From: Streptomyces sp. NBC_01497
GTDB taxonomy: Bacteria > Actinomycetota > Actinomycetes > Streptomycetales > Streptomycetaceae
Direction: 5' to 3'
DNA length: 64,000 nucleotides
Assembly (NCBI RefSeq): GCF_036250695.1
Contig: NZ_CP109427.1
Coordinates: forward strand, 3,720,001 to 3,784,000
The stretch's first letter is position 1. Each line of letters starts with the position of its first letter. Below the pieces are notes generated by a model, which did no database searches, was not told the DNA's origin, and worked only from the letters and a program-made list of their open reading frames with translations. Both the position numbers and the translations under genes were made by a program. This document shows positions 34,963 through 43,830 of the stretch, piece by piece.

Positions 34963-36295
34963 GCGGCGAGCGTACGCGACGGCGGTGATCCTGCATGGCC
35001 GCCATGTAGACCTCCGCCGTGGCGCTCGCGGCGGTGTCCCAGCCGAAGCAGCGGGCATGACCGGCGGCGGCCGCACCCATCCGGTCCACCAGCTCCGGCT
35101 GGTCGATGAAGCGGCGCAGCGCGTCCGCGTACGCGGCCGGGTCGTGGTCCGGGATGAGGAACCCGGTCTTCCCGTCCCGCACGGCCACCGGCAGCCCGCC
35201 GACCGCCGCGGCGACGACGGGGGTGCCCGCCGCCTGCGCCTCGATGGCGACCAGGCCGAACGACTCGCTGTACGACGGCATGACCAGGACGGACGCGGCG
35301 CGGAACCAGTCCGCGAGGCGCTCCTGGCAGACCGGCGGCACGAAGCGCACCAGGTCGGCGATGCCGAGCCGGGACGCGAGCTTCTGCAGATTCTCCGGCT
35401 TCGCGAGGCCGGAACCGCTCGGGCCGCCCACCACCGGCACGACCATCCGGCCGCGCAGTGACGGGTCCCGCTCCACCAGCACACCCACCGCGCGCAGCAG
35501 CACGTCCGGCGCCTTCAGCGGCTGGATGCGGCCCGCGAACAGCGGCACGAACGCGTCCGCGGGCAGGCCCAGCCGGGCGCGGGCGGCGGCGCGGCCGTCA
35601 CCGGGCGCGAAACAGTCGAGGTTGACGCCCGGGTGGACGACGGCGGTACACGTGGGATCCGCGTCGTAGAAGCGGACCAACTCGCCCGCCTCCTCCTCGG
35701 TGTTGGCGATCAGCCGGTCGGCCGCGCGCACCACCTGGGTCTCACCGATCACCCGGGCCGCGGGCTCGGGGGTGTCGCCCTCGGCGAGCGCCGCGTTCTT
35801 CACCTTGGCCATGGTGTGCATGGCGTGTACCAGTGGCACACCCCAGCGCTCGGAGGCGAGCCAGCCGACGTGTCCTGACAGCCAGTAGTGGGAGTGCACC
35901 AGGTCGTAGTAGCCGGGCCGGTTCCCGGCCCACGCCTGCATCACGCCGTGCGTGAACGCGCACAGCTGTGCGGGCAGGTCCTCCTTGGACAGCCCCTCGT
36001 AGGGGCCCGCGTCGACATGCCGTACGAGCACACCGGGCGCCAGCTCCACGGCCGGGGGAAGCCCGCCGGTGGTGGCCCGCGTGAAGATCTCCACCTCGAC
36101 GTCGATGGCCGCCAGCCGCTTCGCCAGCTCCACGATGTAGACGTTCATCCCGCCCGCGTCGCCCGTGCCGGGCTGGTGCAGCGGGGAGGTGTGCACGCTG
36201 AGCATCGCGATCCGGCGGGGCCTCCGGCGCTGTCCGGGAAACCTGAGCCTCGGGGGCGATACCGTGCCCGTGATCCTGGACACGTACTGGCTCAC
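34955..36295 (-). CDS. mshA: D-inositol-3-phosphate glycosyltransferase MshA
   Basis: A 446-residue GT4 glycosyltransferase that makes the first intermediate of mycothiol from UDP-GlcNAc and inositol-3-phosphate. Diagnostic segments: [22 protein letters not shown] near 34-53, [62 protein letters not shown] and [22 protein letters not shown]. Start is GTG at 36295, with an N-terminal basic extension of 30 residues. Overlaps the YbjN gene, and both are leftward. Confidence 0.95.
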   Translation of the reverse strand: MSQYVSRITGTVSPPRLRFPGQRRRPRRIAMLSVHTSPLHQPGTGDAGGMNVYIVELAKRLAAIDVEVEIFTRATTGGLPPAVELAPGVLVRHVDAGPYEGLSKEDLPAQLCAFTHGVMQAWAGNRPGYYDLVHSHYWLSGHVGWLASERWGVPLVHAMHTMAKVKNAALAEGDTPEPAARVIGETQVVRAADRLIANTEEEAGELVRFYDADPTCTAVVHPGVNLDCFAPGDGRAAARARLGLPADAFVPLFAGRIQPLKAPDVLLRAVGVLVERDPSLRGRMVVPVVGGPSGSGLAKPENLQKLASRLGIADLVRFVPPVCQERLADWFRAASVLVMPSYSESFGLVAIEAQAAGTPVVAAAVGGLPVAVRDGKTGFLIPDHDPAAYADALRRFIDQPELVDRMGAAAAGHARCFGWDTAASATAEVYMAAMQDHRRRVRSPHG

Positions 36296-36589
36296 GACGG
36301 TCCTCTCGCTCGGGGCAGCGGCCGGGAGGCGGTCGCGGGCGCGGCTCCTCCTTCAAGGCGCAGAACAGCGGAATCGGCCCTTTCATTTCCGTTTTGCCAA
36401 AACATTGCGTGACAACGTGAGCCGCTCGGCGTGTCGCCCGCCCGCACCCCGCCCCGGCGGTGCCGACAGGCCCGGCGGCCACTCCCCGCGCACCGGCCTC
36501 GCGCACCCGCCGGGGGTCCGCGCGGCCCGGGCCCCCGCGTGCGGGCACCGGTCGCCGCCCCGGCCGCCCGGCTGGTTACGCTCAGCGGC

Positions 36590-37393
36590 ATGCCGACGCG
36601 CCCGCACCCCCGCCCCGAGGGCGCCGTGACGCGGGGCACCACCCACCGCAACCGGCTGCGCCGCATGGACCGCTGGATCGCCGCGACCTACGGCCCGGCC
36701 CTCCGCGCCGCCGAGGATCCGGCCGTCGTCGACCTGGGCTACGGAGCGGCGCCCTGGACCGCCGTCGAGCTCATGACCAGGCTGCGCGCCGTGGCGCCGC
36801 GCACCGAGGTCACCGGCATCGAGATCGACCCGGGCCGGGTCGCCGCCGCGCTCCCCTACGAGCGTCCCGGCCTGCGCTTCCTGCACGGGGGCTTCGAGAT
36901 CCCGCTCCCGGACGGCCGCCGCCCCCTGCTGATCAGGGCGGCGAACGTGCTGCGCCAGTACGCCGAAGGGGACGTACCGGCCGCCTGGTCCCGGCTGACC
37001 TCGCGGCTGGCGCCCGGAGGGCTGCTCGTCGAGGGCACCTGCGACGAGATCGGCCGCCGGCACGTGTGGGTGGCGCTCGGCCCCGAGGGCCCCCGCACGG
37101 TCACGTTCGCGGCGCGGCTCGGCGGCCTCGGCCGCCCCTCGGACCTCGCGGAGCGGCTGCCGAAGGCGCTCATCCACCGCAACGTGCCGGGCGAGCCGGT
37201 GCACGCGTTCCTCCGGGACTTCGACCGGGCCTGGGCGTCGGCCGCCTCGTACGCACCGCTCGGCGCCCGGCAGCGCTGGCGGGCCGCCGTGCGCGAACTC
37301 GCCGCGGACTGGCCCCTGGTGGGTGGGGCGCGGCAGGGCAGACCGGGCGAAGTGAGCGTCCGCTGGGAGGCCCTGGCGCCGCGCGGACGGTGA
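36590..37393 (+). CDS. Class I SAM-dependent methyltransferase
   Basis: A 267-residue methyltransferase. Motif I is VVDLGYGAAPWTAVEL (about residues 46-61), the motif II acid is in VTGIEIDPGRVAAA, and LIRAANVLRQY and LAPGGLLVEGTCDEIGRR follow. The ATG at 36590 follows TACGCT (36577-36582) by seven bases, so it is probably leaderless. Divergent from mshA. Substrate unknown; context with mshA is seen in other Streptomyces. Confidence 0.85.
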   Translation: MPTRPHPRPEGAVTRGTTHRNRLRRMDRWIAATYGPALRAAEDPAVVDLGYGAAPWTAVELMTRLRAVAPRTEVTGIEIDPGRVAAALPYERPGLRFLHGGFEIPLPDGRRPLLIRAANVLRQYAEGDVPAAWSRLTSRLAPGGLLVEGTCDEIGRRHVWVALGPEGPRTVTFAARLGGLGRPSDLAERLPKALIHRNVPGEPVHAFLRDFDRAWASAASYAPLGARQRWRAAVRELAADWPLVGGARQGRPGEVSVRWEALAPRGR

Positions 37394-37732
37394 GCCGGGG
37401 TGCGGCGGGCAGCCGTCCCGGCCCCGGCGAACGGCACGCCAACAGGCTGTGAACAGGCACGGAGGCATTGCGCGCGCGGGGGAACCCGGGCGAGGATCGG
37501 TACGTCCTACGGGCGGAAGAAGCACGAGGGCCGTACGGGCCGGGCGAGTTGTCCGTGCCCGACGCGGAGCCCGGGCCGCGCGAGCGGTACGGGCCGGGTG
37601 GAACGGTACGGGCCGGCTGGAGCGGTACGGGCCCGGTGAGGCGCCCGAACCGCGCGCTGCCAGCGGGCAGCACAGGGCACGGACGAAAAGGGCCCCCGAG
37701 CGGCGGGGCCCGGTGAATGCTGGGGGGATCTT
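37394..37732 (+). other. Leader region of the NlpC/P60 gene
   Basis: No ORF is convincing. The region holds GCGGGGGAACCCGGGCGAGG around 37476-37495, three exact-size 19-bp repeats (37582-37638) and, later, CCCGAACC and GGGGCCCGGTGAA. The first and last parts resemble pieces of c-di-AMP riboswitches that precede cell-wall hydrolase genes in Streptomyces, but the order is not complete. Confidence 0.4.
37582..37638 (+). repeat. 19-bp tandem repeat upstream of the NlpC/P60 gene
   Basis: Three units of 19 bp (37582, 37601, 37620) with consensus GARCGGTACGGGCCSGSTG; a degenerate related segment is at 37530-37544. Confidence 0.85.
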
Positions 37733-38917
37733 GTGAGTCGTCGTCGTCGCGTCGCCGCCGCGATCGCGCTGGTGTGCGCGCTCGGCCTGTCCGTGGCGCC
37801 CGGCTGGGGCACGCACCGCGCGTACGCCGCGCCGACGCCGCCGCCGGGCTCGCCACTGCCGGCCCAGGACTACGGATCGCCTGTCGCACCGCCACCGGTC
37901 GAACTGCCGCCGGGCGCGGGCCCGTCCACCGGGTCCGGCACGGGTTCGGCCGCGGACCCGGCCGGTGCGAAGGGCGCCACCGACACCTCGCTCGACTCGG
38001 TGCGCCGCCGCATCGACAGCCTTTACCAGCAGGCCGGTTCGGCGACGGACGCCTACAACCTGGCCTCCCAGCGCACATCCGAGCAGAAGGCCCAGATGGC
38101 CGCCACGGCGCAGGCCCTCGTCGACGGCCGCGTGCGGATCGCGGCACTGAAGGAACAGGCGGGCGCCGCCGCGCGGGCCCAGTACCGCAGCGGCGGGCTC
38201 CCGCCGAGCGCACAGCTCGCCCTCACCAACGATCCGCAGGCCTTCATCGACGGTCTCTCCCGCGCGAAGAGTGAGCAGAAGGCCACCAACAGCCTGCTGC
38301 AGAAGATGACGACCACGCAGTCGGACCTGACGACGTACGCGCAGGACGCCAGTACGAACTGGAAGAAACTCAAGAAAAGCCAACAGACCACCGCGAACAC
38401 CAAGAAGCAGATCACCGAGAAGATCTCGGACGCCAAGACCCTCGAATCGGGCCTGGAGGCCAGCGAGAAGGCGCGTCTGACCCAGTTGGAGCAGGACGCC
38501 GTCGCCACCGCGCAGACCGTCTGGCTGAACACCGACGCGCCGAGCGACATGAACCGCGCCCCGAGCGCCGCGGACACCCGGGCCCTGGCCTTCGCGACGG
38601 CGCAGATCGGCAAACCGTACGTGTGGGGCGCCGAGGGCCCTGCCTCGTACGACTGCTCGGGGCTGACCTCCCAGGCGTGGGCGGCGGCCGGGATCCCCAT
38701 CCCCCGCACGTCGCAGGAGCAGTGGCGGCTGCTGCCGCACATCGCGATCGACGACATGCGCCCCGGCGACCTGATCATCTACTACAAGGACGCCAGCCAC
38801 GTGGCGATGTACGCGGGCGACGGCAAGATCGTGCAGGCCCCGCGGCCCGGCAGGGACGTGAGCCTGTCCGAGGCGGGCGCGATGCCCGTACTCGGGGTCG
38901 TACGCCCGGACCTGTGA
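37733..38917 (+). CDS. Secreted NlpC/P60 peptidoglycan endopeptidase
   Basis: A 394-residue cell-wall hydrolase. Signal peptide: residues 1-33 (basic start, then AAAIALVCALGLSV, cleavage near AYA-AP). A Pro-rich linker and a long coiled-coil (about 85-262) precede the catalytic domain. The catalytic Cys is C308 in SYDCSGLT and the His is H356 in DASHVAMY; the third polar position is probably Q368 in KIVQAP. It cleaves peptide stems of peptidoglycan. Start GTG at 37733, GGGGGGAT upstream. RipA/SwlA-like design, typically regulated at the leader. Confidence 0.92.
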   Translation: MSRRRRVAAAIALVCALGLSVAPGWGTHRAYAAPTPPPGSPLPAQDYGSPVAPPPVELPPGAGPSTGSGTGSAADPAGAKGATDTSLDSVRRRIDSLYQQAGSATDAYNLASQRTSEQKAQMAATAQALVDGRVRIAALKEQAGAAARAQYRSGGLPPSAQLALTNDPQAFIDGLSRAKSEQKATNSLLQKMTTTQSDLTTYAQDASTNWKKLKKSQQTTANTKKQITEKISDAKTLESGLEASEKARLTQLEQDAVATAQTVWLNTDAPSDMNRAPSAADTRALAFATAQIGKPYVWGAEGPASYDCSGLTSQAWAAAGIPIPRTSQEQWRLLPHIAIDDMRPGDLIIYYKDASHVAMYAGDGKIVQAPRPGRDVSLSEAGAMPVLGVVRPDL

Positions 38918-39338
38918 CGGGAGGGGCGGGGCCGCACACCGAGGAGGATCGCAGCCGCACACCGCGGTGGGCAGCGGCCCGCGCCGGTGGGGCCGACGAA
39001 GCGGGCACCACCGAGAGTGACGCGAGTGTGACCCCAACACCCGTGCCGCGACGGGGTGTCCGGGCCCCACTGTGACCCGCCGCACGTGACACGTCCCACC
39101 CTGGGGCGCCCTTCACACGTGATGTTCGTCATGGCGGCCCGCACCGGACACACCACCCGAACCGCCACAGATGCGGTGCGGGGGCGCCGTCGGAGCGGTG
39201 CGCCGACGCGCATATGACACCGGCCGCTTGCCGCTGTGCCATTCCGTACGACCGCCTCAGACCGCTAAGGTCCCCGTCGGTGGGGCGTCGATCGTCGCCG
39301 CACCGCGCCCTCGGGGGGAGGGAAGGAAACCCAGACCG
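38918..39338. other. Noncoding gap
   Basis: No credible gene. It contains the probable terminator of the hydrolase gene and the upstream region of the phosphatase gene. I could not place a clear promoter. Confidence 0.5.
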
Positions 39339-40982
39339 ATGCCCGTACCCGTACCGCGGCAGCGCACAGGTTCAGAAGTGGAGCAGACCGCGGCCGCACC
39401 GGACACCGTCCACGGCACCAGGACCACAGGCGCCACGCACAGCCCGCACCCGCAGCACGCCCAGCACACCCCGTACACGGGAACACCGACCGGCACACCC
39501 CGACCGGCGGTATCCGCTCCCGCGGCCACCGACACCCCGGGGCCGCCCGACACCCCGGGCGCCACCGGCGCGGTCGTCGACACACGCGCCACAAGCCCCG
39601 CAAGCACCGCCGGCGACCCGAACGGCCCCGGCGCGGCGGACCCCGCGCGCAGCGGCGCACCGGCCGACCCCACCGCGGGCGCGGCTACCACCGACACTGC
39701 CGGCCCCGCCGCGACCGCCGGCACCGACGCCGACGCCGACGCCCCGGAAAAGCACCCGGCCGTCCCCCGGAACCTCACACTCCTGGTGATCGAGGACGAC
39801 CCGACGGGTCCGTTCAGCGTGCCCGAGCTGCCCGAGGGCGGCGGCACCCGGGTCCGTATCCGCACCGCGCGCAACCTCACCGAGGCGTCCCGGCTGCTCA
39901 CGGACGACATCGACTGCCTCCTCGTCGACCTCGCCCTGCCCGGCGGCACCGGCACCCACGCCGACGACGGGCTCGGCCCGCTCAGCCGCGTCCTGCGGCT
40001 CGCGCCCCGCCACGCCGTCCTCGCCCTCGCCGCCGAGGGCGACGCCGAACGCGCGGCGGCGGCCGTACGGGCCGGGGCGCAGGACTACCTCTTCCGCGAC
40101 GAACTGGACGGGCGGCTGCTGAGCCGCGCCATCCGCTACGCCGTCGAACGCAAGCGGGCCGACGGCGCCCAGCGCCAGCTCACCGAGTCCCGGCTGCACG
40201 CCCAGGAGAACGCGCGCCTGGAACGCGGACTGCTGCCCACCCCGCTGCTGCACGGCTCCGAGCTGCGCTTCGCGTCCCGCTACCGCCCCGGCCGCTCCCG
40301 TGCCCTGCTCGGCGGCGACTTCTACGACACGATCCGCACGCCCGACGGCACCGTCCACGCGATGATCGGCGACGTCTGCGGGCACGGCCCCGACGAGGCC
40401 GCGCTCGGCGTGGAACTGCGCATCGCCTGGCGCGCGCTCACCCTCGCCGGGATGCAGGGCGACGAACTGCTGACGACACTGCAGCAGGTCCTGGAGTACG
40501 AGCGGGAGAGCGAGGAGATCTTCGCGACCCTCTGCGCCGTCGACATCGCCCCCGACGGCCGGGCCGCCGAGGTGCGGCTCGCGGGTCACCCCGCGCCGCT
40601 GATCGCCCGCAGCGGGGAACCGGCCCGGCTCCTGTCGTACGACCGCAGCGGTCCGGCGCTCGGCCTGCTGCCGGGCGGCAGGTGGCCGAGCCAGCACGTG
40701 CACCTCGGGGACGCCTGGAATCTGATGATCTACACGGACGGCCTGATCGAGGGCCGGGTGGGTCCGGGTTCCAGCCGCCGCCTCGGCGAGGAGGGCATGG
40801 CCGGGATGGTCAACGAACAGCTGGCGGACGGGCTGTGCTGCGACGCGCTGATCGAGGCCGCGCTCGCCCGGGTGGAGGAGCTCAACGGCGGGGATCTCAC
40901 GGACGACGTGGCCGTACTCCTGCTCGGACGCGGCGAGAGCACCCCGGCGCTCCCGGCGCTCGCGGTCCCGGCGGCGCCGTAA
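39339..40982 (+). CDS. PP2C/SpoIIE-type phosphatase with receiver-like domain
   Basis: A 547-residue regulator. Residues 1-145 are a disordered Thr/Pro/Ala/Asp region; about 146-265 a receiver-like domain (LLVIEDDPTGPFSV; CLLVDLALPGGTG; YLFRDELDGR), with an Asp in the phosphoacceptor position; after a coiled helix come the SpoIIE-like phosphatase motifs GGDFYDTIRTPDG, IGDVCGHGPDEAA, LAGHPAPL, YTDGLIEGR and LTDDVAVLLL. Such proteins act in sigma-factor partner-switching. ATG with GGAAGGAAACC upstream. Its target anti-sigma factor antagonist is not nearby. Confidence 0.9.
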   Translation: MPVPVPRQRTGSEVEQTAAAPDTVHGTRTTGATHSPHPQHAQHTPYTGTPTGTPRPAVSAPAATDTPGPPDTPGATGAVVDTRATSPASTAGDPNGPGAADPARSGAPADPTAGAATTDTAGPAATAGTDADADAPEKHPAVPRNLTLLVIEDDPTGPFSVPELPEGGGTRVRIRTARNLTEASRLLTDDIDCLLVDLALPGGTGTHADDGLGPLSRVLRLAPRHAVLALAAEGDAERAAAAVRAGAQDYLFRDELDGRLLSRAIRYAVERKRADGAQRQLTESRLHAQENARLERGLLPTPLLHGSELRFASRYRPGRSRALLGGDFYDTIRTPDGTVHAMIGDVCGHGPDEAALGVELRIAWRALTLAGMQGDELLTTLQQVLEYERESEEIFATLCAVDIAPDGRAAEVRLAGHPAPLIARSGEPARLLSYDRSGPALGLLPGGRWPSQHVHLGDAWNLMIYTDGLIEGRVGPGSSRRLGEEGMAGMVNEQLADGLCCDALIEAALARVEELNGGDLTDDVAVLLLGRGESTPALPALAVPAAP

Positions 40983-41030
40983 CGTCCGCACGGACGCGTC
41001 ACGCCCGGTCGGCGGGACGCGCTCCGTCCG

Positions 41031-41405
41031 TCAACGGCCGCCGTTGTAAGGCCCGTAGGGGCCGTCACTGCTGGACCCGCCCCGGCCGCCGCGCCGCCAG
41101 CCGCGACCGCCCCCGCCGCTGATGGCGCGGACCGCGGGCCGCACGTCCACCATGAAGACGATGGTGCCGACGAGGCCCGCGATCTGGAGCATGGTCACGA
41201 ACGGGAGGGGGATCCCGACGATCGGCAGCACGTTCACCGCGACGACCGCCGCGAGGATGGCGACCCAGAACCTCTTGGTCTTCTTGTCCGTGGCACGGTA
41301 GGCGTCTTCGCGCGTGGCCGCGGCGATGACGAGCGCGACGACGCCGAACAGCAGCAGGAACACGCTGATCAGAAAGAGGACGAAGCCGAATCCTGTGAGC
41401 AACAT
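41031..41405 (-). CDS. DUF2516 membrane protein
   Basis: A 124-residue protein with three hydrophobic segments (GFGFVLFLISVFLLLFGVVALVI; FWVAILAAVVAVNVLPIVGI; MLQIAGLVGTIVFMVDV) and a Gly/Arg-rich C-terminus. This is the DUF2516 family, whose mycobacterial member Rv0476 lies beside hbhA. I chose ATG 41405 as the start. The HbhA-like gene and XRE gene lie upstream on the same strand in the same order. Function unknown. Confidence 0.87.
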   Translation of the reverse strand: MLLTGFGFVLFLISVFLLLFGVVALVIAAATREDAYRATDKKTKRFWVAILAAVVAVNVLPIVGIPLPFVTMLQIAGLVGTIVFMVDVRPAVRAISGGGGRGWRRGGRGGSSSDGPYGPYNGGR

Positions 41406-41620
41406 GCTGTGCACCGCCTGAGAGAAAGATGGGTGGTGTGCCGCGTGCAACCGTACGCGAACACGCCGACAACGGACCGGACACGAGGAAAATGCCCGGC
41501 CCGCGCCGTTTGGTACGTGATCCGTACGGTTTCCTTACGCGGGCCCCCTGGGCCCCGCGCGGCGTCCCCCCAGGGCGTGCTCGCGCGGCTCCCCCGAACG
41601 GTTTCGCCGCGTGCGACTGC

Positions 41621-42253
41621 CTACGCGCCGTCCGCGGGCGGCGGCGTCTTCCGCGCGCCGGGCGCCTTGCGGGGAGCGGCCTTGCGCGGGGTGGCCTTCC
41701 GCGGCGTGGCCTTACGGGCCTCCGCGGCCCGCGGGCCGGCGGCCTCCGCGGGGTCGGTGGCGACCGGCGTGTCGGGGCCGGCCCCCTTCTCCGTGCGCTC
41801 CGGCTGCGGCGTGGACTTCGGCTTCGCCGGGGCGTCCGGCTCGACCGCGACCGCGAAGTCGGTGATCTCCTCGGCGGCCTCGCCGCGCCACGTACGGACG
41901 CTCTGCTCGCCGCGCTCGGCCACCCGGACGTACGTCTCGCGCGCCTTCACCGCGTACTCCAGAGCGGCGCCGACACCCCGCAACGCGATGCCCTGGGCGG
42001 TCTCACCCAGCTTGCGCGGGTCCCGGTCGATCGAGCCGAACAGCTCGGTGACCTTGGCCTGCACACTCTCCTGCGCCTCGCGGGCCCGCCCGGCCGCCTG
42101 TTCCTGGACGACGCGCGGGTCGGTCCTGCGGACGGCCTCGAAGCGCTCGGGCGCCTTCTTGACCTGCTCCACGACGAGGTCGGCGGTCCCGGCGGCGAAG
42201 TAGAGCGGGGTCGGGTCGGTAAGGGTCTTACGCAGGTCATCGGCGATGGCCAT
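41621..42253 (-). CDS. HbhA-like coiled-coil protein with Lys/Ala/Pro tail
   Basis: A 210-residue protein: an N-terminal segment DDLRKTLTDPTPLYFAAGTADLVVEQVKK like the heparin-binding haemagglutinin HbhA of mycobacteria (shown in two parts, residues 5-20 and 21-33), a helical, coiled-coil middle and a C-terminal tail with repeated KATPRKA/KAAPRKAP units (about 180-205). In HbhA such Lys-rich repeats bind sulfated sugars. Flanked by the XRE gene and DUF2516 in the mycobacterial order. Here a role in cell surface or nucleoid binding is inferred. Confidence 0.8.
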   Translation of the reverse strand: MAIADDLRKTLTDPTPLYFAAGTADLVVEQVKKAPERFEAVRRTDPRVVQEQAAGRAREAQESVQAKVTELFGSIDRDPRKLGETAQGIALRGVGAALEYAVKARETYVRVAERGEQSVRTWRGEAAEEITDFAVAVEPDAPAKPKSTPQPERTEKGAGPDTPVATDPAEAAGPRAAEARKATPRKATPRKAAPRKAPGARKTPPPADGA

Positions 42254-42372
42254 GACTGTCAACCTCCGGGATCGGGTGAGGGTGGTACGACAGCACCGGA
42301 CGGGTCTTCGTGCCGGCACCGGGCTCCGCCCCGGCGAGAACCGACGGCGGGTCTCCGGATGCCCGCACCGGA

Positions 42373-42735
42373 TCAGGGCCCTTCGGCCCCCGGGCCGTTC
42401 TCCTTGCGGAACGACTCGTAGATCTGCAGCAGGGCCTGCTTCTGCCGTTCGTTGATCGAGGGGTCGGCGAGGATGGCGGCACGTGTCTCCACCTCTTCGC
42501 GCTCCCGCTCGTCCAACATCCCGGCCTGCACGTACAGCGTCTCCGCGGAGATGCGCAGCGCCTTGGCCAGCTGCTGCAGGATCTCCGCGCTCGGCTTGCG
42601 CAGCCCGCGTTCGATCTGACTCAGGTACGGGTTCGACACCCCGGCGGCATCCGCGAGCTGCCGCAGCGAGAGCTGCGCGGTGCGCCGCTGCTCACGCAGG
42701 TACTCGCCGAGACTGCCGACGTTGAGTGCTGCCAT
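42373..42735 (-). CDS. XRE-family helix-turn-helix regulator
   Basis: A 120-residue protein with one lambda-repressor-type helix-turn-helix (about residues 10-65: LGEYLREQRRTAQLSLRQLA, AAGVSNPYLSQIERGLRKPS) and a C-terminal helix (LADPSINERQKQALLQIYES). Equivalent of Rv0474 in synteny. ATG at 42735. The closing segment is short, so it probably acts as a dimer on the HbhA-like and DUF2516 genes downstream. Confidence 0.9.
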   Translation of the reverse strand: MAALNVGSLGEYLREQRRTAQLSLRQLADAAGVSNPYLSQIERGLRKPSAEILQQLAKALRISAETLYVQAGMLDEREREEVETRAAILADPSINERQKQALLQIYESFRKENGPGAEGP

Positions 42736-42806
42736 GCCTCCACCATGCACACACCCCGCTAACTTTTGCAAGCACCGCCGCTAGCAACAGCATGCACACG
42801 GCGGCG

Positions 42807-42833
42807 ACCGACCGAGCCCGGGCGCGGTAGGTG
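42807..42833 (+). repeat. Left 27-bp direct repeat flanking the NUDIX gene
   Basis: This 27-bp sequence (starts ACCGACCGAGCCCGGG) recurs at 43506-43532 with 25 of 27 bases identical. The two copies flank the NUDIX gene in direct orientation, 699 bp apart. Confidence 0.8.
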
Positions 42834-42953
42834 TCGTATGTGCGCGACACCTCTCGTCATCCTGGTCCGGCCTCCTTGCGCGGGTACTCCTGGTCCGGTT
42901 CTGCGAGTCGCCGGGAAGCGGCGTTGTCGGTGGGCCCTGCCAGGCTGTCCGTC

Positions 42954-43457
42954 GTGGATGAACGGGTGGAACGTGTCGACGACCAAGATCGCGTGCTGGG
43001 GCTGGTGGTCAGCCGCCGGCAGGCCGTCCGGGAGGGCTGGCTGCACCGGGTCGCTGTGACGGTGTGCCGTGATGAGCGAGGGCGGATCCTCGTTCACCGG
43101 CGGTCGGAGCGGCTGTCGCGCTTCCCCGGGCTCTACGAGGTCGTGGTCGGTGGCGCCGTGGGTGTCGGCGAGTCCTACGAACAGGCCGCCGCCCGGGAGC
43201 TGGCCGAGGAGCTGGGCGTTCGGGTGCGGCCGCGCTTGTTGTTCACGTTCGTCAACCGCAGCGGTCTGAGCCCTCACTGGCTCGGCGTGCACGAAGCGGT
43301 GGTGCCGGACAGCGTGGCCGCCGATCCCGATGAGATCGCCTGGCATGGCCGGCTGACCGAGCCGGAGCTGCGGTCGGCTCTGCTGGAGTGGCGCTTCACC
43401 CCCGACAGCCACGAAGCCTTCAACCGGTATCTCGCGTTCCGGACCGCGCGGTCCTGA
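42954..43457 (+). CDS. NUDIX hydrolase
   Basis: A 167-residue hydrolase. The Nudix box GX5EX7REUXEEXGU is intact: GAVGVGESYEQAAARELAEE at about residues 66-85, then LGV. The first 25 residues are acidic. Such enzymes act on nucleoside diphosphate derivatives; some Streptomyces relatives are isopentenyl-diphosphate isomerase-like, but this one lacks clear isomerase marks. GTG at 42954. It stands between two 27-bp direct repeats. Confidence 0.85.
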   Translation: MDERVERVDDQDRVLGLVVSRRQAVREGWLHRVAVTVCRDERGRILVHRRSERLSRFPGLYEVVVGGAVGVGESYEQAAARELAEELGVRVRPRLLFTFVNRSGLSPHWLGVHEAVVPDSVAADPDEIAWHGRLTEPELRSALLEWRFTPDSHEAFNRYLAFRTARS

Positions 43458-43505
43458 CCTTGCGCCTGGCGGGCCGGATGCCTGCTCGCGGCCACGCGCC
43501 GTCTC

Positions 43506-43532
43506 ACCGATCGAGCCCGAGCGCGGTAGGTG
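43506..43532 (+). repeat. Right 27-bp direct repeat flanking the NUDIX gene
   Basis: Second copy, starting ACCGATCGAGCCCGAG; it differs from 42807-42833 at two bases. Confidence 0.8.
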
Positions 43533-43830
43533 ACACCCGCCCGATCCCGGTGAGCCCTGCGCGGCGCGCCCCGGCGCAAGCGCCACTGCCGCCTGGAACT
43601 TTCAAGTCGGCGCCGCAGGATATGGCACCCGGGGTTCAGCGGGTCGACGTGGTCGCCCCCGCGAGCCCGGTCGGCGTTGGCCCCTGCCATGGGCAGCTCC
43701 CGTGATCCCTGGAGCGGCAGTGCGGAGGCACAACCCTGGCCACGTCCACGGATGCCGATCGCGACCAGTCACCAGCATCAACACGAGATCGCAGCGGCAG
43801 TTGTTCCCCTCGTGTCGGTACCAACCGTGC
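43533..43830. other. Noncoding accessory gap
   Basis: No gene is credible. Codon bias and GC at third positions are lost here. The segment around 43690-43830 looks like degenerated DNA of unknown origin. Confidence 0.5.

Noticed and set aside
36383..39085. Minus-strand ORF of 900 codons
   Set aside because: It runs antisense to the methyltransferase and NlpC/P60 genes; its sequence is Arg/Gly/Pro noise typical of antisense high-GC frames.
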